Assembly (NCBI GenBank): GCA_002633005.1
Contig: NMRA01000029.1
Span: 1,163,009-1,227,008 of the forward strand
DNA length: 64,000 nucleotides
Source of the DNA: Phoronis australis
Taxonomy: Eukaryota; Phoronida; Phoronidae
Direction of reading: 5' to 3'
Positions 12,491 through 25,146 of the stretch are shown in pieces. Below the pieces are notes generated by a model, which saw only the letters and a program-made list of their open reading frames with translations, did not search any database and was not told where the DNA came from. How positions within the stretch are numbered: position 1 is the stretch's first letter; every line of letters begins with the position of its first letter. Made by a program: the position numbers and the translations under genes.

Positions 12491-13254
12491 ACTGGAAGTT
12501 GAGAGAAAAGCCACAGTTGACTCTAATCGCAGACAAACGACTCAGCAGAGGCGAATCGCTTGGGGCCTCCCCGTGCTCCTCAGACTAACAAGCATTTTTC
12601 ATTCAGCTGGCGGATACGGACCTGCAGCTAACCAATGCGACCTCAGATTTTGTTTGGAAAGCTCATAAAATTCCCAAGTCACCACGAAGTCACCACGCAC
12701 ACATCCAAGCACTCTAAATACTACAGCAAGTTAGCAGACTGAACCGTTCGTAGTTTATGAGTCATGCACACGCAACGTGTGCTGAACGACTGCTTCTGCC
12801 ATGTATAGGAGGTGAATCAAGGGTTCGAGGAGGAGTTTAGTAGTCGTTACCGAGCACCAGACACTCATATATTTCGGTTCGATCAAAAATTAAAGAAAAG
12901 AAAAACGCCACCCTGGCGATCTGGAGCTGCGCCGGAAAACATTTGCTGGTTTTTCAGTTTCGATTTTTCGCTTTTTTCAAACTGTGCGTTGTTTGTAGAG
13001 AACAGAACATTTACAAACCCCACACGGGTTTCCCTCGATTTGACGACCTCAGTTCCCGTTTGGAGGCATGAGAATTTTGCCAGATCGCATTTGGTGAGTT
13101 CACGTTATGCTAAGCATCGAACCCTTCACTGCATCTTATGTTTAAATCGAACACACTGTCGACTGCAGAAAACATGGAAACAGTTCTCACGGCGTATCAC
13201 GAAAATTCAGACGTGGTGGAGCCAGCGTTCGAAATTCATCCCCCGCCCGATGGC

Positions 13255-13585
13255 CAAGGCCAGTGAATTTACGGCAAGGCCAGTAACTTTCATATATAGA
13301 ATGAGGAGTGGTCTCATATTCAATTAATTCAAAAAGAACTAATGACTAATTTTGTTTGCCCGTCTCACCTCTTTGACTCCAACGAGCTCACTTTTGAAGT
13401 TTGTGGGCAATAAATCATCACCTATTGTTAATAGCGAAACAAATGAGGTTTCTCAAGCACATGCGCATTTAATGTAAATGGAAATATTGAGATAAACAGA
13501 TAGGATGTTAAAAGCAGGGCCAGCAACTTGGCAGCCGGGCCAGTAACTTTTCAGACCAACTGGTACAGCGGGCCAGCACATTTAT
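13255..13585. repeat. Dispersed GGCCAGYAACTT short units
   Basis: GGCCAGTGAATTT, GGCCAGTAACTTT, GGCCAGCAACTTG, GGCCAGTAACTTTT and GGCCAGCACATTT occur at irregular spacing in 330 bases. The sequence lies just upstream of gene B's linker exon in transcription. No function is known to me. The plus-strand frame at 12812-13327 overlaps it and is not called as a gene. Confidence 0.45.
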
Positions 13586-13895
13586 TTGCTAAAGTTCGAA
13601 CACTCGGTGGAGCTGCACAACTAGACCTATTTGTCTTCGGTGCCATGACTCGAAAATTTCTGTTTCAAGTAATGACAGCCAGCGGTGGCGCGTTTTCCCA
13701 ATTCAACGCATAAAAACAACCTTTGGGATTCCAGGAATACGAAAGTAATAGTTTCTAGTAAAATCACATTATCGTATTCATAGATTGAAAAGGTTTTGTC
13801 AACAAAATGACGCTTTTTGGACAGCGTGTACATTTACACGTACTTCCTGATACGACTTTCGCAAATTTTCAAGGGCGAGAAGAAAGCAAATTTAC

Positions 13896-13940
13896 CTGCT
13901 AACTTATCGGCTCTCACAGATTCGACGTTTTTGTAAGTAA
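13896..13940 (-). CDS. Exon (tentative): 45-base juxtamembrane linker of gene B
   Basis: A minus-strand GATTACAG acceptor and GTAAAT donor bound 45 bases, phase 1 to phase 1, encoding TYKNVESVRADKLA. It sits between the kringle exon (phase-1 donor) and the transmembrane exon (phase-1 acceptor). Inserting it keeps the frame and supplies a hydrophilic stalk. With so short an exon, chance is a real alternative. Confidence 0.45.
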
Positions 13941-14056
13941 CTGTAATCAAAAGAGAAACAGAATCTAAAGTATATAAAGTACAACATACCCCATTTCACA
14001 TTGAAGAGCAATTTTGCATTCGAAAAAGACACTAATAGCGAATGACAAAACCATCT

Positions 14057-14457
14057 TTACACTCTTTCACAGTGCTGTGAAAGTAGCATTGTCGAATGTT
14101 GTTTAACATGGCTTCTCATTGGTTAAAGTAATACACATTCAGTCATTCCCATTGGTTGAAACATGGGAAAACCCTTTCAGTTTGCAGGTACCGAGTATGG
14201 CGACCACCTTTGAAATGAAAAGTTGCATTTTATTAAAACTGGCAGTGATCGAAGAAAACAAAATCGTGGGAACCCCGATCCAGTGGCTTAAGCCCAAACA
14301 AGTACGTTGCATAAAGGCGTGGACAAGTGGTGGCAATGGGATTGGCATACTATCGAGCAAGGCATGCGCATTAATGCCCCAAACGGAATTCCGTGTGTCG
14401 TTCATCATGTTTCCACAGGGTCACTTTTCAGAATAGGTGGCGCTGTGTCAGAGGGTT
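14057..14457. repeat. Dispersed repeat, second copy at 39234-39546
   Basis: Shares with 39234-39546 the start (TTTCACAGTGCT, then TGTCGAATGTTGTTTAA), CATTCAGTCATTCCCAT and the end (ATAGGTGGCGCTGTGTCAGAGGG). The interior differs. A perfect hairpin, TTTCACAG-TG-CTGTGAAA, lies near the left end of this copy. Open frames on both strands here are artefacts of the repeat. Confidence 0.7.
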
Positions 14458-15379
14458 AATCATCTTTCGCGTTGTTGGTCAACCGCACATCCTCCGGTGC
14501 ACTTTGCCACTCGTCAACGATGCTGCGGTTATTGAATATTAAACACACATGTACATGTGTACTTATGGATCGATCTCGAGGACATGTTATATAGACCGGG
14601 GACTGTCATTGCCCTGTACTGCCATCGTCTGCTCGTTTTTACACGGTCAGGCCGGAAATAATAGTTTCTCGGGAGCGTGAACCAGTTCCTCACAAATTAT
14701 AACACCCGAGTGGCTTCAAAAGTGATATTCTCGACTAACGTCTGATATAGAAAATGACATGGTAGTATTTTAGCGAGCCAGACACGAGAAGTACGGTCGT
14801 ATGATAATACTTCGTAACATATTCGTGACAAGCCAAGGTAATTGACTTCAAGGTTATGTAAGACTCTCGAAAAATAGCAAAATTTCGCAAACTTGAGATC
14901 ATCACATCTCCGACATTGTTGTTCAGATTCATATGGAACATGAGACATCATATTTCACGCACTTTTCTAAAAAAACGCTGTTGGGATTTTTTAAAGTTAC
15001 GCTTTTGCATAAGAAGCTATCAAAAATAAAACTTTTGTGATTGTCATGAATGAACCCAGAACGGGCATAAAACGAAAACAAAATGATAACTTATAAAACT
15101 GTTCAGTGTTTTGAGATTTATTTAGTCATGTTGTTGATGCTGTTAGTTTGCTATGGATATACCTTTCTTTTTTGTTAAATTTTACTAAAAAGACATGGTT
15201 AAATTTAATCACAGATTGACATAAAACCAAAAACCAAATCCTACAAACATAAACAAGTTTTAGAAAACGTATGCCTTTAACGTGAATAGGATTTTGTAGA
15301 TATTTGGCGATAACCTTAAAAATCTAAGAAACAACGTAAAACTCAGGAGAAAGCGAGGCCACATTTATATAACACTTAC

Positions 15380-15667
15380 CACGACAGGCAGGAAGTTGCT
15401 TGCAGGCAACCACCTCGTAAGTTTTGTTCACGTGTTTGCTACTGACATAACAGTAAAGGCCTTTGTCGTTGCTCAAAGGATTTCGACAGTAATTGTTCGT
15501 ATGGTTCAAACTGGATTCTGGGAACCAGGCTGCATCGACGGCATCCTTACCCTTTTCCTTGACCTTCATCCATTTCTCGCACGTCCTCCCGTCGATGGTG
15601 CTGGACAACGTGCCGCTGTACGCGTTCATTCTGGAGTCAACGATGCATTCCTGACCTGGTGTGTTCT
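15380..15667 (-). CDS. Exon: kringle domain of gene B
   Basis: The exon is 288 bases, phase 1 to phase 1, with a TTATCTTCAG acceptor and a GTAAGTG donor. It encodes an entire kringle: six cysteines in kringle order, AYSGTLSSTIDGRTCEKW at the start, NNYCRNPLSNDKGLYCYV in the core and a final VVACKQLPAC. Kringles are triple-disulfide extracellular modules that bind proteins or lysine-like ligands. The residues of plasminogen-type lysine sites are not obviously kept (the usual WCYT is YCYV). A kringle in one symmetric exon is typical of shuffled modular proteins. Confidence 0.9.
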
Positions 15668-15699
15668 CTGAAGATAACATTGCAATAACAACTTTTCTG

Positions 15700-18380
15700 C
15701 GGGCTTACCGTTAACTCAGCACGTCCCTTCTCATCAACTGATATTTCGAAAAGTTTGCCTTTTTCGAAAGGCATTGGTAAATCTCACCACACTGCAATCG
15801 AAATTTTCTGGCATTACAGGAAAGATGTTAAGAGGCAGTCTGTCAAAAAAAAGAAGAAGATTTTGAAAAATCAGTCTACACGTCAAAATTCAAAACAACT
15901 TCATTTTTTGTACATGGATAGGTGACCTAAAATCTAAATGCCTCATTTTGTGCACTCAATGACCCCTAATTTCGTCGCGGGAACACTAGACCGCAATTGG
16001 TTATGTCAGCAGTCTCCAAATTTGTATGTTTTCAGCAACAAAAATAAATAACTTACAAAATAGATTGAAAGTTTTTCTTTGGTGGCTGGAATAACCGATG
16101 AATATTGTAAATAATTATTTGGCATTTACTCAAATTTGACGGCTTTGTACTAGAAGATAGGGGAGATATTCCACAGACCACTTTTCATAGTTAAATTTAG
16201 TGGCCGCTTTTTTGACCCTCTTACTGCCCTATTGCACCTTGTACCTTTATGTAACTTTTTAAACATACAGCTAAAGAGTAAATCGTGATGACTGACCAAA
16301 AACATACATGTATTTTGACTCAACTTAACATTTAGTGAAAATTGTCTTGCAAATCTGTCAATTTTGGAAATAATGATTGTAGTTTACAAATAAATTGAAC
16401 GAAATTTTGAACAAGAAATCTGCTTTAAATTGTTATAAAAGTCAGGTCTAAGGCCTTTGGAGTGAAAAAAAGTTGTTTTCTGGATGGATTACGCGAAAAT
16501 TTTCAAAACTGAACGCGATCACCTTTGCCTGGTTTCCCTCTTGGACGACAGCTGTTTAACAACCTCCCCCCTTCGGCAGGCACCCGGCGGCAACTGATCC
16601 CCTTGCTACAGCACAGAGTCAGACACTCGGTATTTTTACTATGAAATCCAGACCGTTGTGTTGAACTGTGTTTACCTAGTGTCTGTCATGAATTGAGTCA
16701 TTAATGAAATTGTCTGTCATTAATTGCATTTTCTTGGCCATGAATGACCATTAATGATGCCACTGTCAGAAATATTCAACCTTGGGGTGGCCGGTGACCG
16801 GTGCAGAGATTAAAATTCATTGCAACCTTAGGGGACATAACAATAAGAACGCAAAATTACAATGAATTTTGATCGAGTTGAAAAAATTTTCGGACTGAAC
16901 AGAGGGCCATAACCCCCTTAGGTGCCTCCCTTCCTATGCCAATGGCTCTCACAACGAAGATAAAAATCACGGGAGGCAGATTCGGCTGGTAGTCGCGCCC
17001 ACAGTGTCCAAGTAAATAAAAAGCTACGCCATCTGTCACTTAGACGAAGCACGCATGCCACTCACAATTTATGCACATAAATTTTTGTAATAAGCCATAA
17101 TCATAAGTGTGATTTTTGAGAGAATGGTATTTGGCGCTACGTTCAAATGCCAAAAGGTGGTTGGCTGCGCCCACGTACGCCAACATCCCTCTACAGCACT
17201 GTTTACGTCGTCATTACAAGCAAAGACGCTAACAAGACCACAGGCGCTCGGATTTCCAGATCACTCATAACCATATATAAGAAACATAAAGGTTGGACAC
17301 TTAAACTTTGCCAAGCCGAGGCTCCCAACTTCAACCGTCCAAAATCCAAATAAAATCTGCGTGCACCTCCCTCAGTCTGGTGTTGTATAAACCTTCGAAG
17401 CCTTATCTTTCTTAGATCTCATTAACTGTCTTCACGAGTGGTGAATTGGCGATGGAATTTCCAAAACAATCTCAAAACTCTGAATTCAATGACCTGAAAT
17501 AGTAAACATGGCGGATTTCAGTTGTGCTTCAACTTGTACGCCTGTCGTAGGTGAAACTTCGAGTTTGAGCAAGCAACCTATATTTCAAATTCAATAACTC
17601 TAATCCAAAACTCAACTAATTGAGAATGTTAAAGTTAGTATTTTAATGACTATTTGTAACTTTATTCCACTGACGACTCATTTTAGCCCTTAACTTAGAA
17701 TTTTATTGCATAAACTGGCGTATCTTGTTTCTCATCTTGACATCACGCACTTTTCTGATTGAAGCACAACACACACTCGGCCAGGAAACGCAGTCCGTGC
17801 AAGTATTACAATGCGCGTGGCCGACGAGTTAACTCAATGGTTTTGGTCAAAAGTAAAACCTTCATAAGAAATCACAGTACACAAAAAACTTTGCATATCA
17901 ATACAGTATCAGGATAATTTATATTTGACACAAATATCTGAGTAGTTACATTTATTTGGCAATGATAGTGCTCTCTGCTTCTGATGACCAAGTAGTCGAG
18001 GGATTGATGGCGCGCGAAAATAGACTTTCGGATTTAGCTCGGGAGCGTCCCTTAAAAACCCGGATGTGTGAAGACCGTCTGCCATGACATCACAGGAATG
18101 ACTTCCTTGAATTTGTGATTTTGGCATTCTTTTGGCATTTTTGTCACCATATCACCACTCGAAGGCAATTAGAAGAGACCAAATGAAAGAAGGTATTCTA
18201 AGAGTTGTTCGATGCTAGTTTCGTGGAGTTCCATGCACATTTGAGTAGAGAATTTTTAGGAAACAGATTTCGAGTGTCCAACCTTTATGTTTTCTTACAT
18301 GTAGTAGTGTGTGACGTCATTTTCGATCGAGGAACAGATAAACCCAAGCTCCTGTGAACAAGACTATTCACCAAGACCGC
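15700..18380. other. Large intron region, no exon recognised
   Basis: AT-rich and low in coding signal. Near 16684-16757 the motif CATTAATG/TCATTAAT recurs several times in 75 bases. A possible 29-base exon just above the kringle exon (15709-15737) ends in the wrong phase and would leave an intron of about 41 bases, so it was not called. Confidence 0.4.
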
Positions 18381-18382
18381 CG

Positions 18383-18430
18383 CCATTATTATGTCATGGA
18401 CCGTGACGACACCTAGCGGGTGTGTGTGGG
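18383..18430 (-). repeat. Dispersed repeat fragment (family of 23545-23885)
   Basis: In reverse orientation this carries the block found near 22075-22125 and 23785-23830: a CGCTAGACGTC-like start, then GTCCATGAAACAACAATG and GCCGCCAG-like sequence. Three copies occur within 6 kb. Confidence 0.5.
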
Positions 18431-19194
18431 CCGACGAAGTACGCAAGGCATTGAATATGGCCGATCTTAGTTTGTCAAATTCAAAATTGTCAGTGAAGTG
18501 TCTTTGTTTAATATGTTGAAAACAAAAAAACACGAGCACTGTAATGGAAAAATACACATAGGCAAAATATAGAATAAATCAAGAAAAAAATTGGGCAGCA
18601 AAGGTAATATAAATTACGAGAAATACATCATAAGCAAGAGGGAGACTCAGTAATAAGAGCTGAGCAGATGGAAGTAGGTTACTGGAGAATGGGCAGGTAC
18701 TGAACCTGTTGGATTTTGTCCAGGGGGGTCAGGAATGTAATAAACATCAAATGGATCTGCTGAAGAAGAGATAGGGTTGCCCCTAAACCAAAAGGTTGGG
18801 GGCGGAGATACTTTCTTCCCCCGATATTCCAGGTGTTAATATCAATTAATTAACAATTAATTATGTAACCTTTCAACGCATAAACTTTGTTTTAAAATAA
18901 AATTGAAAAAATTAGTAGACTCTCCTCCCCCCAACCATCAAATGTTTCCTACGCCAATGTCCAAAAACTGCCCTCTTACGCCAGCCAAACACGGGTCCAG
19001 ATCTTTCTTTCGAAAATTCACATCTTAAAGAGGTACTAGATTCAAGCAGTTGCGTCTGTGCCCATTTACATGAAACTGTCCCAAATAACGACCCAACAGG
19101 GTCATATCCGGGATTTTTTAAANTTTTTAAGAAAGGTGACCCAAGTCAACAATTTGAAAATTCTAGCATTGATATCACTACAATCAAATAACAT

Positions 19195-19480
19195 GGGGGG
19201 TTCAGACCCCTTTGACCCCCCACCCTGGATCTGCCTGTACTCAACTGAGTTGGAAAATTTTTTAGGTATTTTTTGTTATTTGCTGACAGTTTTTATAATT
19301 TCCTATCATTTTATCTTTATTATGAGCTCCTCTTTGGACTTATGACGTTTTATAATAATATAACTAAAAACTGAGCTCTTAAATCAGTCAAAACATTTAG
19401 GGTCTTAGTCCTTAAATTAGGTGCATTGCATGAAAAGATCCCTACTTATTTTCAATCATATTGAGAATTCAACATAGAAA
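19195..19480. mobile_element. hAT-like element end plus partial MITE copy
   Basis: The C-rich CCCCCCACCCTGGATCTGCCTGTACT near 19217-19242 resembles the right end of the hAT-like elements seen at 11054 and 33876. From about 19295 the sequence matches the interior of the MITE at 35357-35717 (TTTATCTTTATTATGAGCTC, TAGTCCTTAAATT, GCATGAAAAGATCCCTACTTA). Two nested or adjacent decayed elements are likely. The left hAT-like end was not found. A lone N lies at 19124. Confidence 0.55.
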
Positions 19481-20052
19481 ACTCACAAAAACGTAGCAGT
19501 TTTTGGAAACATAGTGGAGTCGTTATTTGGGACTGATTCACTCGACCCCAAGCATCCGTGCCCGATGGTATCTGAAAAGGGTAGAGAATTGGGGTGGGTT
19601 GTGGTGAATGAAATTGGAGCCAAGAAGGGTAGGGGTTCCAAACCAGCAAGAAATGGAATTCCCGCCTGAAGTCCAGTGAACCTGTCTTGTATGCCTCCAT
19701 AAAACAGCCAAGCTGCCTATTGAATACGCAGTCTATTTCAGGTATTTTTACGATGCTTTCTAGCTCTCGTAAATCATTCACGTTTTTTAAATCAACTATC
19801 AGCAGTTAGTTAAAGTCCTTGTCTCACGCGTTGTTAACCCTTATTACATGGTTAGAAGATGTTATAAGGATCCAAGAAGTACCTACCCCATAACTAATAC
19901 ACTATCCGTACTCGAAAACAGTTTAAATGAACGCGCCACTCACTATTCGCACCCGAAGAAACACCGCCATTTTGAACTTGCCGCGAACCCGGAAGTACAA
20001 TTCATTCAGGAACCCAGGCCGAGAAAACGCCGTCAGTGCGACTGGAGCAGTG

Positions 20053-20810
20053 NNNNNNNNNNNNNNNNNNNNNNNNNNNNNNNNNNNNNNNNNNNNNNNN
20101 NNNNNNNNNNNNNNNNNNNNNNNNNNNNNNNNNNNNNNNNNNNNNNNNNNNNNNNNNNNNNNNNNNNNNNNNNNNNNNNNNNNNNNNNNNNNNNNNNNNN
20201 NNNNNNNNNNNNNNNNNNNNNNNNNNNNNNNNNNNNNNNNNNNNNNNNNNNNNNNNNNNNNNNNNNNNNNNNNNNNNNNNNNNNNNNNNNNNNNNNNNNN
20301 NNNNNNNNNNNNNNNNNNNNNNNNNNNNNNNNNNNNNNNNNNNNNNNNNNNNNNNNNNNNNNNNNNNNNNNNNNNNNNNNNNNNNNNNNNNNNNNNNNNN
20401 NNNNNNNNNNNNNNNNNNNNNNNNNNNNNNNNNNNNNNNNNNNNNNNNNNNNNNNNNNNNNNNNNNNNNNNNNNNNNNNNNNNNNNNNNNNNNNNNNNNN
20501 NNNNNNNNNNNNNNNNNNNNNNNNNNNNNNNNNNNNNNNNNNNNNNNNNNNNNNNNNNNNNNNNNNNNNNNNNNNNNNNNNNNNNNNNNNNNNNNNNNNN
20601 NNNNNNNNNNNNNNNNNNNNNNNNNNNNNNNNNNNNNNNNNNNNNNNNNNNNNNNNNNNNNNNNNNNNNNNNNNNNNNNNNNNNNNNNNNNNNNNNNNNN
20701 NNNNNNNNNNNNNNNNNNNNNNNNNNNNNNNNNNNNNNNNNNNNNNNNNNNNNNNNNNNNNNNNNNNNNNNNNNNNNNNNNNNNNNNNNNNNNNNNNNNN
20801 NNNNNNNNNN
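20053..20810. other. Assembly gap (758 N)
   Basis: A run of N with no sequence. Any open frame reported across it is meaningless. It lies in a large intron of gene B and could hide further exons. Confidence 0.99.
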
Positions 20811-21937
20811 TAGGTTCGACCCGCCTACGTAAGGAACTAAACACCAATGCTATTTTAACATACTAAGTACGCGTAACATTCCAAAAAAATCAACGACCAC
20901 TAACTACAAACTATAAATACACTACATGTGCAAACGAATCACGATATATTACTAATAAAACAAAATAATGAAGACTTTTCGAGCAAGCCATAGCACAAGG
21001 AAAAAATGGCGGCGTTCAGGACAAGTTCCTGAACTGATGAGCCGGAAATGTGGGTACGGAAATAACCGATGACAACCGGTAATCATACGCTCAGAGAAAA
21101 GGGTCAAATACTGTTAAAAAATCGCTTTTGGCAAGAAAGGCGAAAAGAATATAAAGAAAGGGTGTCGAAAATAAGAATTTATGTTGTGAGTATTTTCGGA
21201 TACTAGAACCACATGGGCAGTTTGCAACAAGGACTTTAAAGGCGTATTCAGCAGGCGTCGGCAGGCCAACCTCAAAGTAAATAACATAAGCACGCCTTAT
21301 TTTCTGACTTGATGTTTTAAGACCCATGTCAAAACAAAAATCTAAACAAACGACATCGCCACCGGAGTGTAACAAGTTTCCAAGGCACTACACATACTAC
21401 CGAAGTGCCCACAGATTTATGGCTCAATGTGCCTTTAAAAGAACACTTCCTTCACCACTTCCTGTGGCAAATAATCAAGTAGGTTACCAAACCATAAAAG
21501 TAATATTTATTATGCACTGAAGTCCATATCATGATCATATTATATAGATTATTGATCAACGACAGCCAGGATGTTGACTGTATGTGATCACAAGAAATAA
21601 TTTAAATAAGTAATAGCAAATAAACGAAAAATAATTAGTAATAAATAATCAAAAATAGATATAATACCAATATTATGAAAAAACAATAATAAATTAGTAA
21701 ATAATAGTAAATATAATTATCTTTTAGATCTGTATTAAGACTGCAGAACGAAATGAAATAAAGTAATTAGAAGCATCAATGGGCATAGAATAAACTTATC
21801 AGTAGTTCCCAAAATCATGCAAACAGTTTATGATAATTTTCTATATCAGCAATCAAATTAAGGAAACAGTAAAGACATTAAGTTCAAATCACCCAGTTCG
21901 TCACTGAATGACTGTTTCAATCATGAACATCACCTAT
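20811..21937. other. AT-rich, no gene seen
   Basis: Very AT-rich with poorly ordered AATAAT/TAATAA tracts near 21600-21720. No domain, splice pair or repeat end was recognised. Confidence 0.4.
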
Positions 21938-22172
21938 CTTAATCATTGAGGAAGCAAAAAAGCAGTCACGAATTTTCAATTAACTGTTGTTGCAGCCGTA
22001 GACAGTGCAAAAAGCACCATTGCTTTTTTGCCGCAGGAGCCGCGATATCTTGCCACATTTGTTTATTGCACGCACACTCGATAGACGTCTCTACGGTCCA
22101 TGAAACAACAATGTCCGCCAGTGACCGTCCGATGGGATTTTGCTAAGTGGACTATCTCCATATCTACAGTCT
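21938..22172 (+). repeat. Dispersed repeat (family of 23545-23885)
   Basis: Shares GGAAGCAAAA, TTTTCAA-TAACTGTTG, TGCAGCC, GTCCATGAAACAACAATG and GACCGTCC with 23545-23885 in the same orientation and order, about 1.6 kb apart. The 98-codon minus frame at 22063-22359 runs through it and is not called. Confidence 0.6.
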
Positions 22173-23544
22173 CTGATGGTAGCACCAAAGATGCTGCAGT
22201 TACTGGCGCCATGCCTAATCCGACAGCACCACTGATAATTCCCTCTACAGTCACAGGCACAATAGGGACCGCTGGGTGCAGACTTTTCGGCATCCCCGTT
22301 TGACTTACTTTCTCATGCAAATCAACAGCTTTCTGAAATGAATGAATACAAAAACACATTTAAGGTATCTACACATATTAACTGCCTACAACTGTCTACT
22401 TGTCCACACCTACATTTTTAACAAACAGCCTGACTCAAGACTCATCCTCTGATTTTCAGCAAATTTTTTAATCAAAGGGATTTAAAACTCTCAAGTGTGT
22501 TAAACCAAACAAATACTTAAAATACCATTTCAGATCAATAAAAGTATACATCCAAGTCAAGAAATCAAAAACAACAGAGACCGCTTTTTTATAACTATAG
22601 TATGTAGAGAGGTGAGCTTCAGGTAGCAATACAATAGATATAACAAAAGTATCAGTCATGGAGGATGAAATTGTGGTCATTATCAATTATGTCCTATTAC
22701 CTCACCTAAGAGCTTTGCTAAAGCAGCGCTGTATGGTGCTCAGCAGATGGGGGTACGCCATGTATTTCACTGGGCTCACTCATGGCGTAGCTGTGATCTA
22801 TTGGCTGGAAAAGTATCATTTGCATTATAGCAAATACAACATGCAGGAAAAACATGTGACATCAGCAATATTGTCTTTGCAGCGTCACTCACTCTTTTCC
22901 ATTAATGCAGCTAAGTAATCACCCTTCGTAGTAATGTTGCTTTGGAATAACGCCTGATTGATATATTTTTCAAGTAATGACCCTTCAGACTATGGGTCCT
23001 TCAAAGTACAATGAAGGCCCATCACAGTAAACACCTAAACCCATACTAGTCTACTGGACTAAGTTAACATCACAGCATTCCTTCTTAGAAGGTCCTCACA
23101 TTTACTGTTTATCACCTATCTCTTGGATCTGGATGTATAAAGACTGAAGTGAATTGAAGAAATGAAAGAAATTACAACTTGATTTAGAGCCAATCGTAGA
23201 ATAGAAACACCAGTTATCAATAGGCCCTAAGTCACGAAACACATGCAGGACAATTTCTATAGTTTGATAGGTGGGTCCCTGACTCAAAATTCATTCTAGA
23301 ACCAGTTACTACCACTGAATAACGGGTGTAATTCATTGGGAGTAACTGGATCTAAAATCAAGTACCCATCATCAAGGCCATGTATCTGATTACCACAATT
23401 TTGTTTTGAGTAATCAAATAAAACCGTGAAACTTAAAGGTAAGACAAGTTCAAATCACTCTGCCAACATCAATGGCTGACTGGCAGCATATTCACAAAAA
23501 GAATTCTTTGTATTACTCGTATATCTCACCTGTCTTTATCTGTG

Positions 23545-23885
23545 GGGAAGCAAAAGAAGTGCAAGTCCCGATTTTTCAACTGACTGTTGCTGCAGCGCAA
23601 AAAGCTCATCTGATCCTCTTTTTAGGGACTGCAGCCGCCATATCTTGTTTTGAAGTTACTTGACGCAGCACTACCCTCAGGAGTATTAACTATGGGAAAT
23701 CTATTGAACTTTATGATCAGATAAAATATCTTGTCTCTGTGACCACTGACCATGATTATCAGCCGTATTCCTTTTTTCGCACACACCCGCTAGACGTCTT
23801 TACCGTCCATGAAACAACAATGGCCGCCAGTGGCCGTCCAATAGGATTTCGCTATAGGTGAAACGTCTCCCTCTCTACGGTCTCT
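23545..23885 (+). repeat. Dispersed repeat, longest of three local copies
   Basis: Contains the blocks shared with 21938-22172 and, inverted, 18383-18430. The end reads GGTGAAACGTCTCCCTCTCTACGGTCTCTG, against a related ending in the 22 kb copy. No coding capacity or clear terminal repeats. Confidence 0.55.
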
Positions 23886-24492
23886 GTTACAAGCCTACTA
23901 CACGTTTCAAGAGGCTCCCTATTGGTGGTTGAGGCAACTGAGAACAGGCAAACAGGACGAAGTGCAGTTCGTGTAATGCTTCGTGAGCAAAAACTACGGA
24001 ACGGCAAGATTTTATATTTTAGATTATCAAGATATTAGAAATGCCTGAACAAAATATTATAAGGTCAGTTTTTTGAAAAAGTGCAATATGGCTGCTACAG
24101 AGTGCCAAAATTGACCAAAAAGGGTTTCAGTGAAAACCTGCAAAATAGCCGTTTTTGTCACTCAAAATGAAATATACCAATTTAAACATGAAAGTTATGC
24201 CATTAAATTATCCGATCATAGTCCTTTACTGAAACGTATCCCTCATTTTTATCAGCTAGCTATACATGCAAGTAAAATGCATTCAAGCATGTCTACTCCG
24301 GCGCCCAATTTTGCAAAAACGGAGGCACATGTCATAAAAAGAGAAATAATGGACGAAAATTCGTAAAAAGCGAAATTTTTTAAAATCTCACCAAACCAAA
24401 CTCGTGTGCGAAGTCTAAAAAATCTGTGATATTGACCATAGACTCTACCTGTTGGTTTTTATACGGAGTCACTCTTAAACGCTGTTTATTAC

Positions 24493-24579
24493 CAGTAGTG
24501 AGGTTGAAACTTTCCGTCCGTATCACATGGGATCTGCAGGTGGCGCTGAACGCCTGTCCCCCAAAGACCTGATCACCGT
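24493..24579 (-). CDS. Exon (tentative): small extracellular segment of gene B
   Basis: The interval is 87 bases, phase 1 to phase 1, with a GCCAG acceptor (weak pyrimidine tract) and a GTAATA donor. It encodes GDQVFGGQAFSATCRSHV and then a short Thr-rich end. It lies 570 bases downstream of the lectin exon in transcription and keeps the phase-1 reading frame toward the kringle. The composition looks coding, with one cysteine, but I recognise no domain. Confidence 0.42.
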
Positions 24580-25146
24580 CTGGCGGTGAATTTCATTGTT
24601 AATTTAGACAACATTGTAAATGATCAATTTGATTTTATTTTTTAGAAATTAAAGATATACTGAGGACGTGGTCTAGACGGTTATAAGTACATTTGTCCTT
24701 TCAAGAATAATTCATTTGCTATCTTCATTACCTATATTGTGTTAGACGAATAAATGGTTAAAAATACTTCAAAATAAAAAAGCAGAGAGTGAGCGTCTTT
24801 CACACTGTTAAGTTGGCTTAAAACGAAAATGGAATTATGTCTTTTACACTCATAAAATCGGTCTCTAATATTCTTCACCGTGATAGGATTCTACACGTTT
24901 GTCAGTAACCAACACAAACATCGGCTAAATGTAAGAAAATACTTCAGAGTATGGTTGGAAATGGCCAATCTTAAAATTGCGGTTCGAAAACGGCACATGT
25001 ACGCCTTGCCTTGAAGTGCCGGTTCGTTCGGCATCTGTTCAAGATCGGACGCTTGAGATAACGTGCTGAACACCAAAGCGCTTCAGTTAACAATTTAACT
25101 TTGACAGCTAAACAACTGCGAAATGCATTATAAAAACGAGTTTTAC

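Noticed and set aside
12812-13327. 171-codon plus-strand open frame
   Set aside because: No domain, odd composition (very rich in Phe, Trp, Arg), overlaps the GGCCAG repeat cluster and has no splice or Kozak support.
14057-14457. 105- and 89-codon frames on both strands
   Set aside because: The interval is a dispersed repeat with a second diverged copy at 39.2 kb lacking the frames.
19848-20866. Open frames of about 280-320 codons around the gap
   Set aside because: Nearly all residues are translated N; only short flanks are real sequence and show no domain.
22063-22359. 98-codon minus frame, including a 24-base mini-exon-like KAVDLHEK with good borders
   Set aside because: Part lies in a dispersed repeat found at 23.5-23.9 kb, and the mini-exon has phase 0-0 and no partner; chance is likely.
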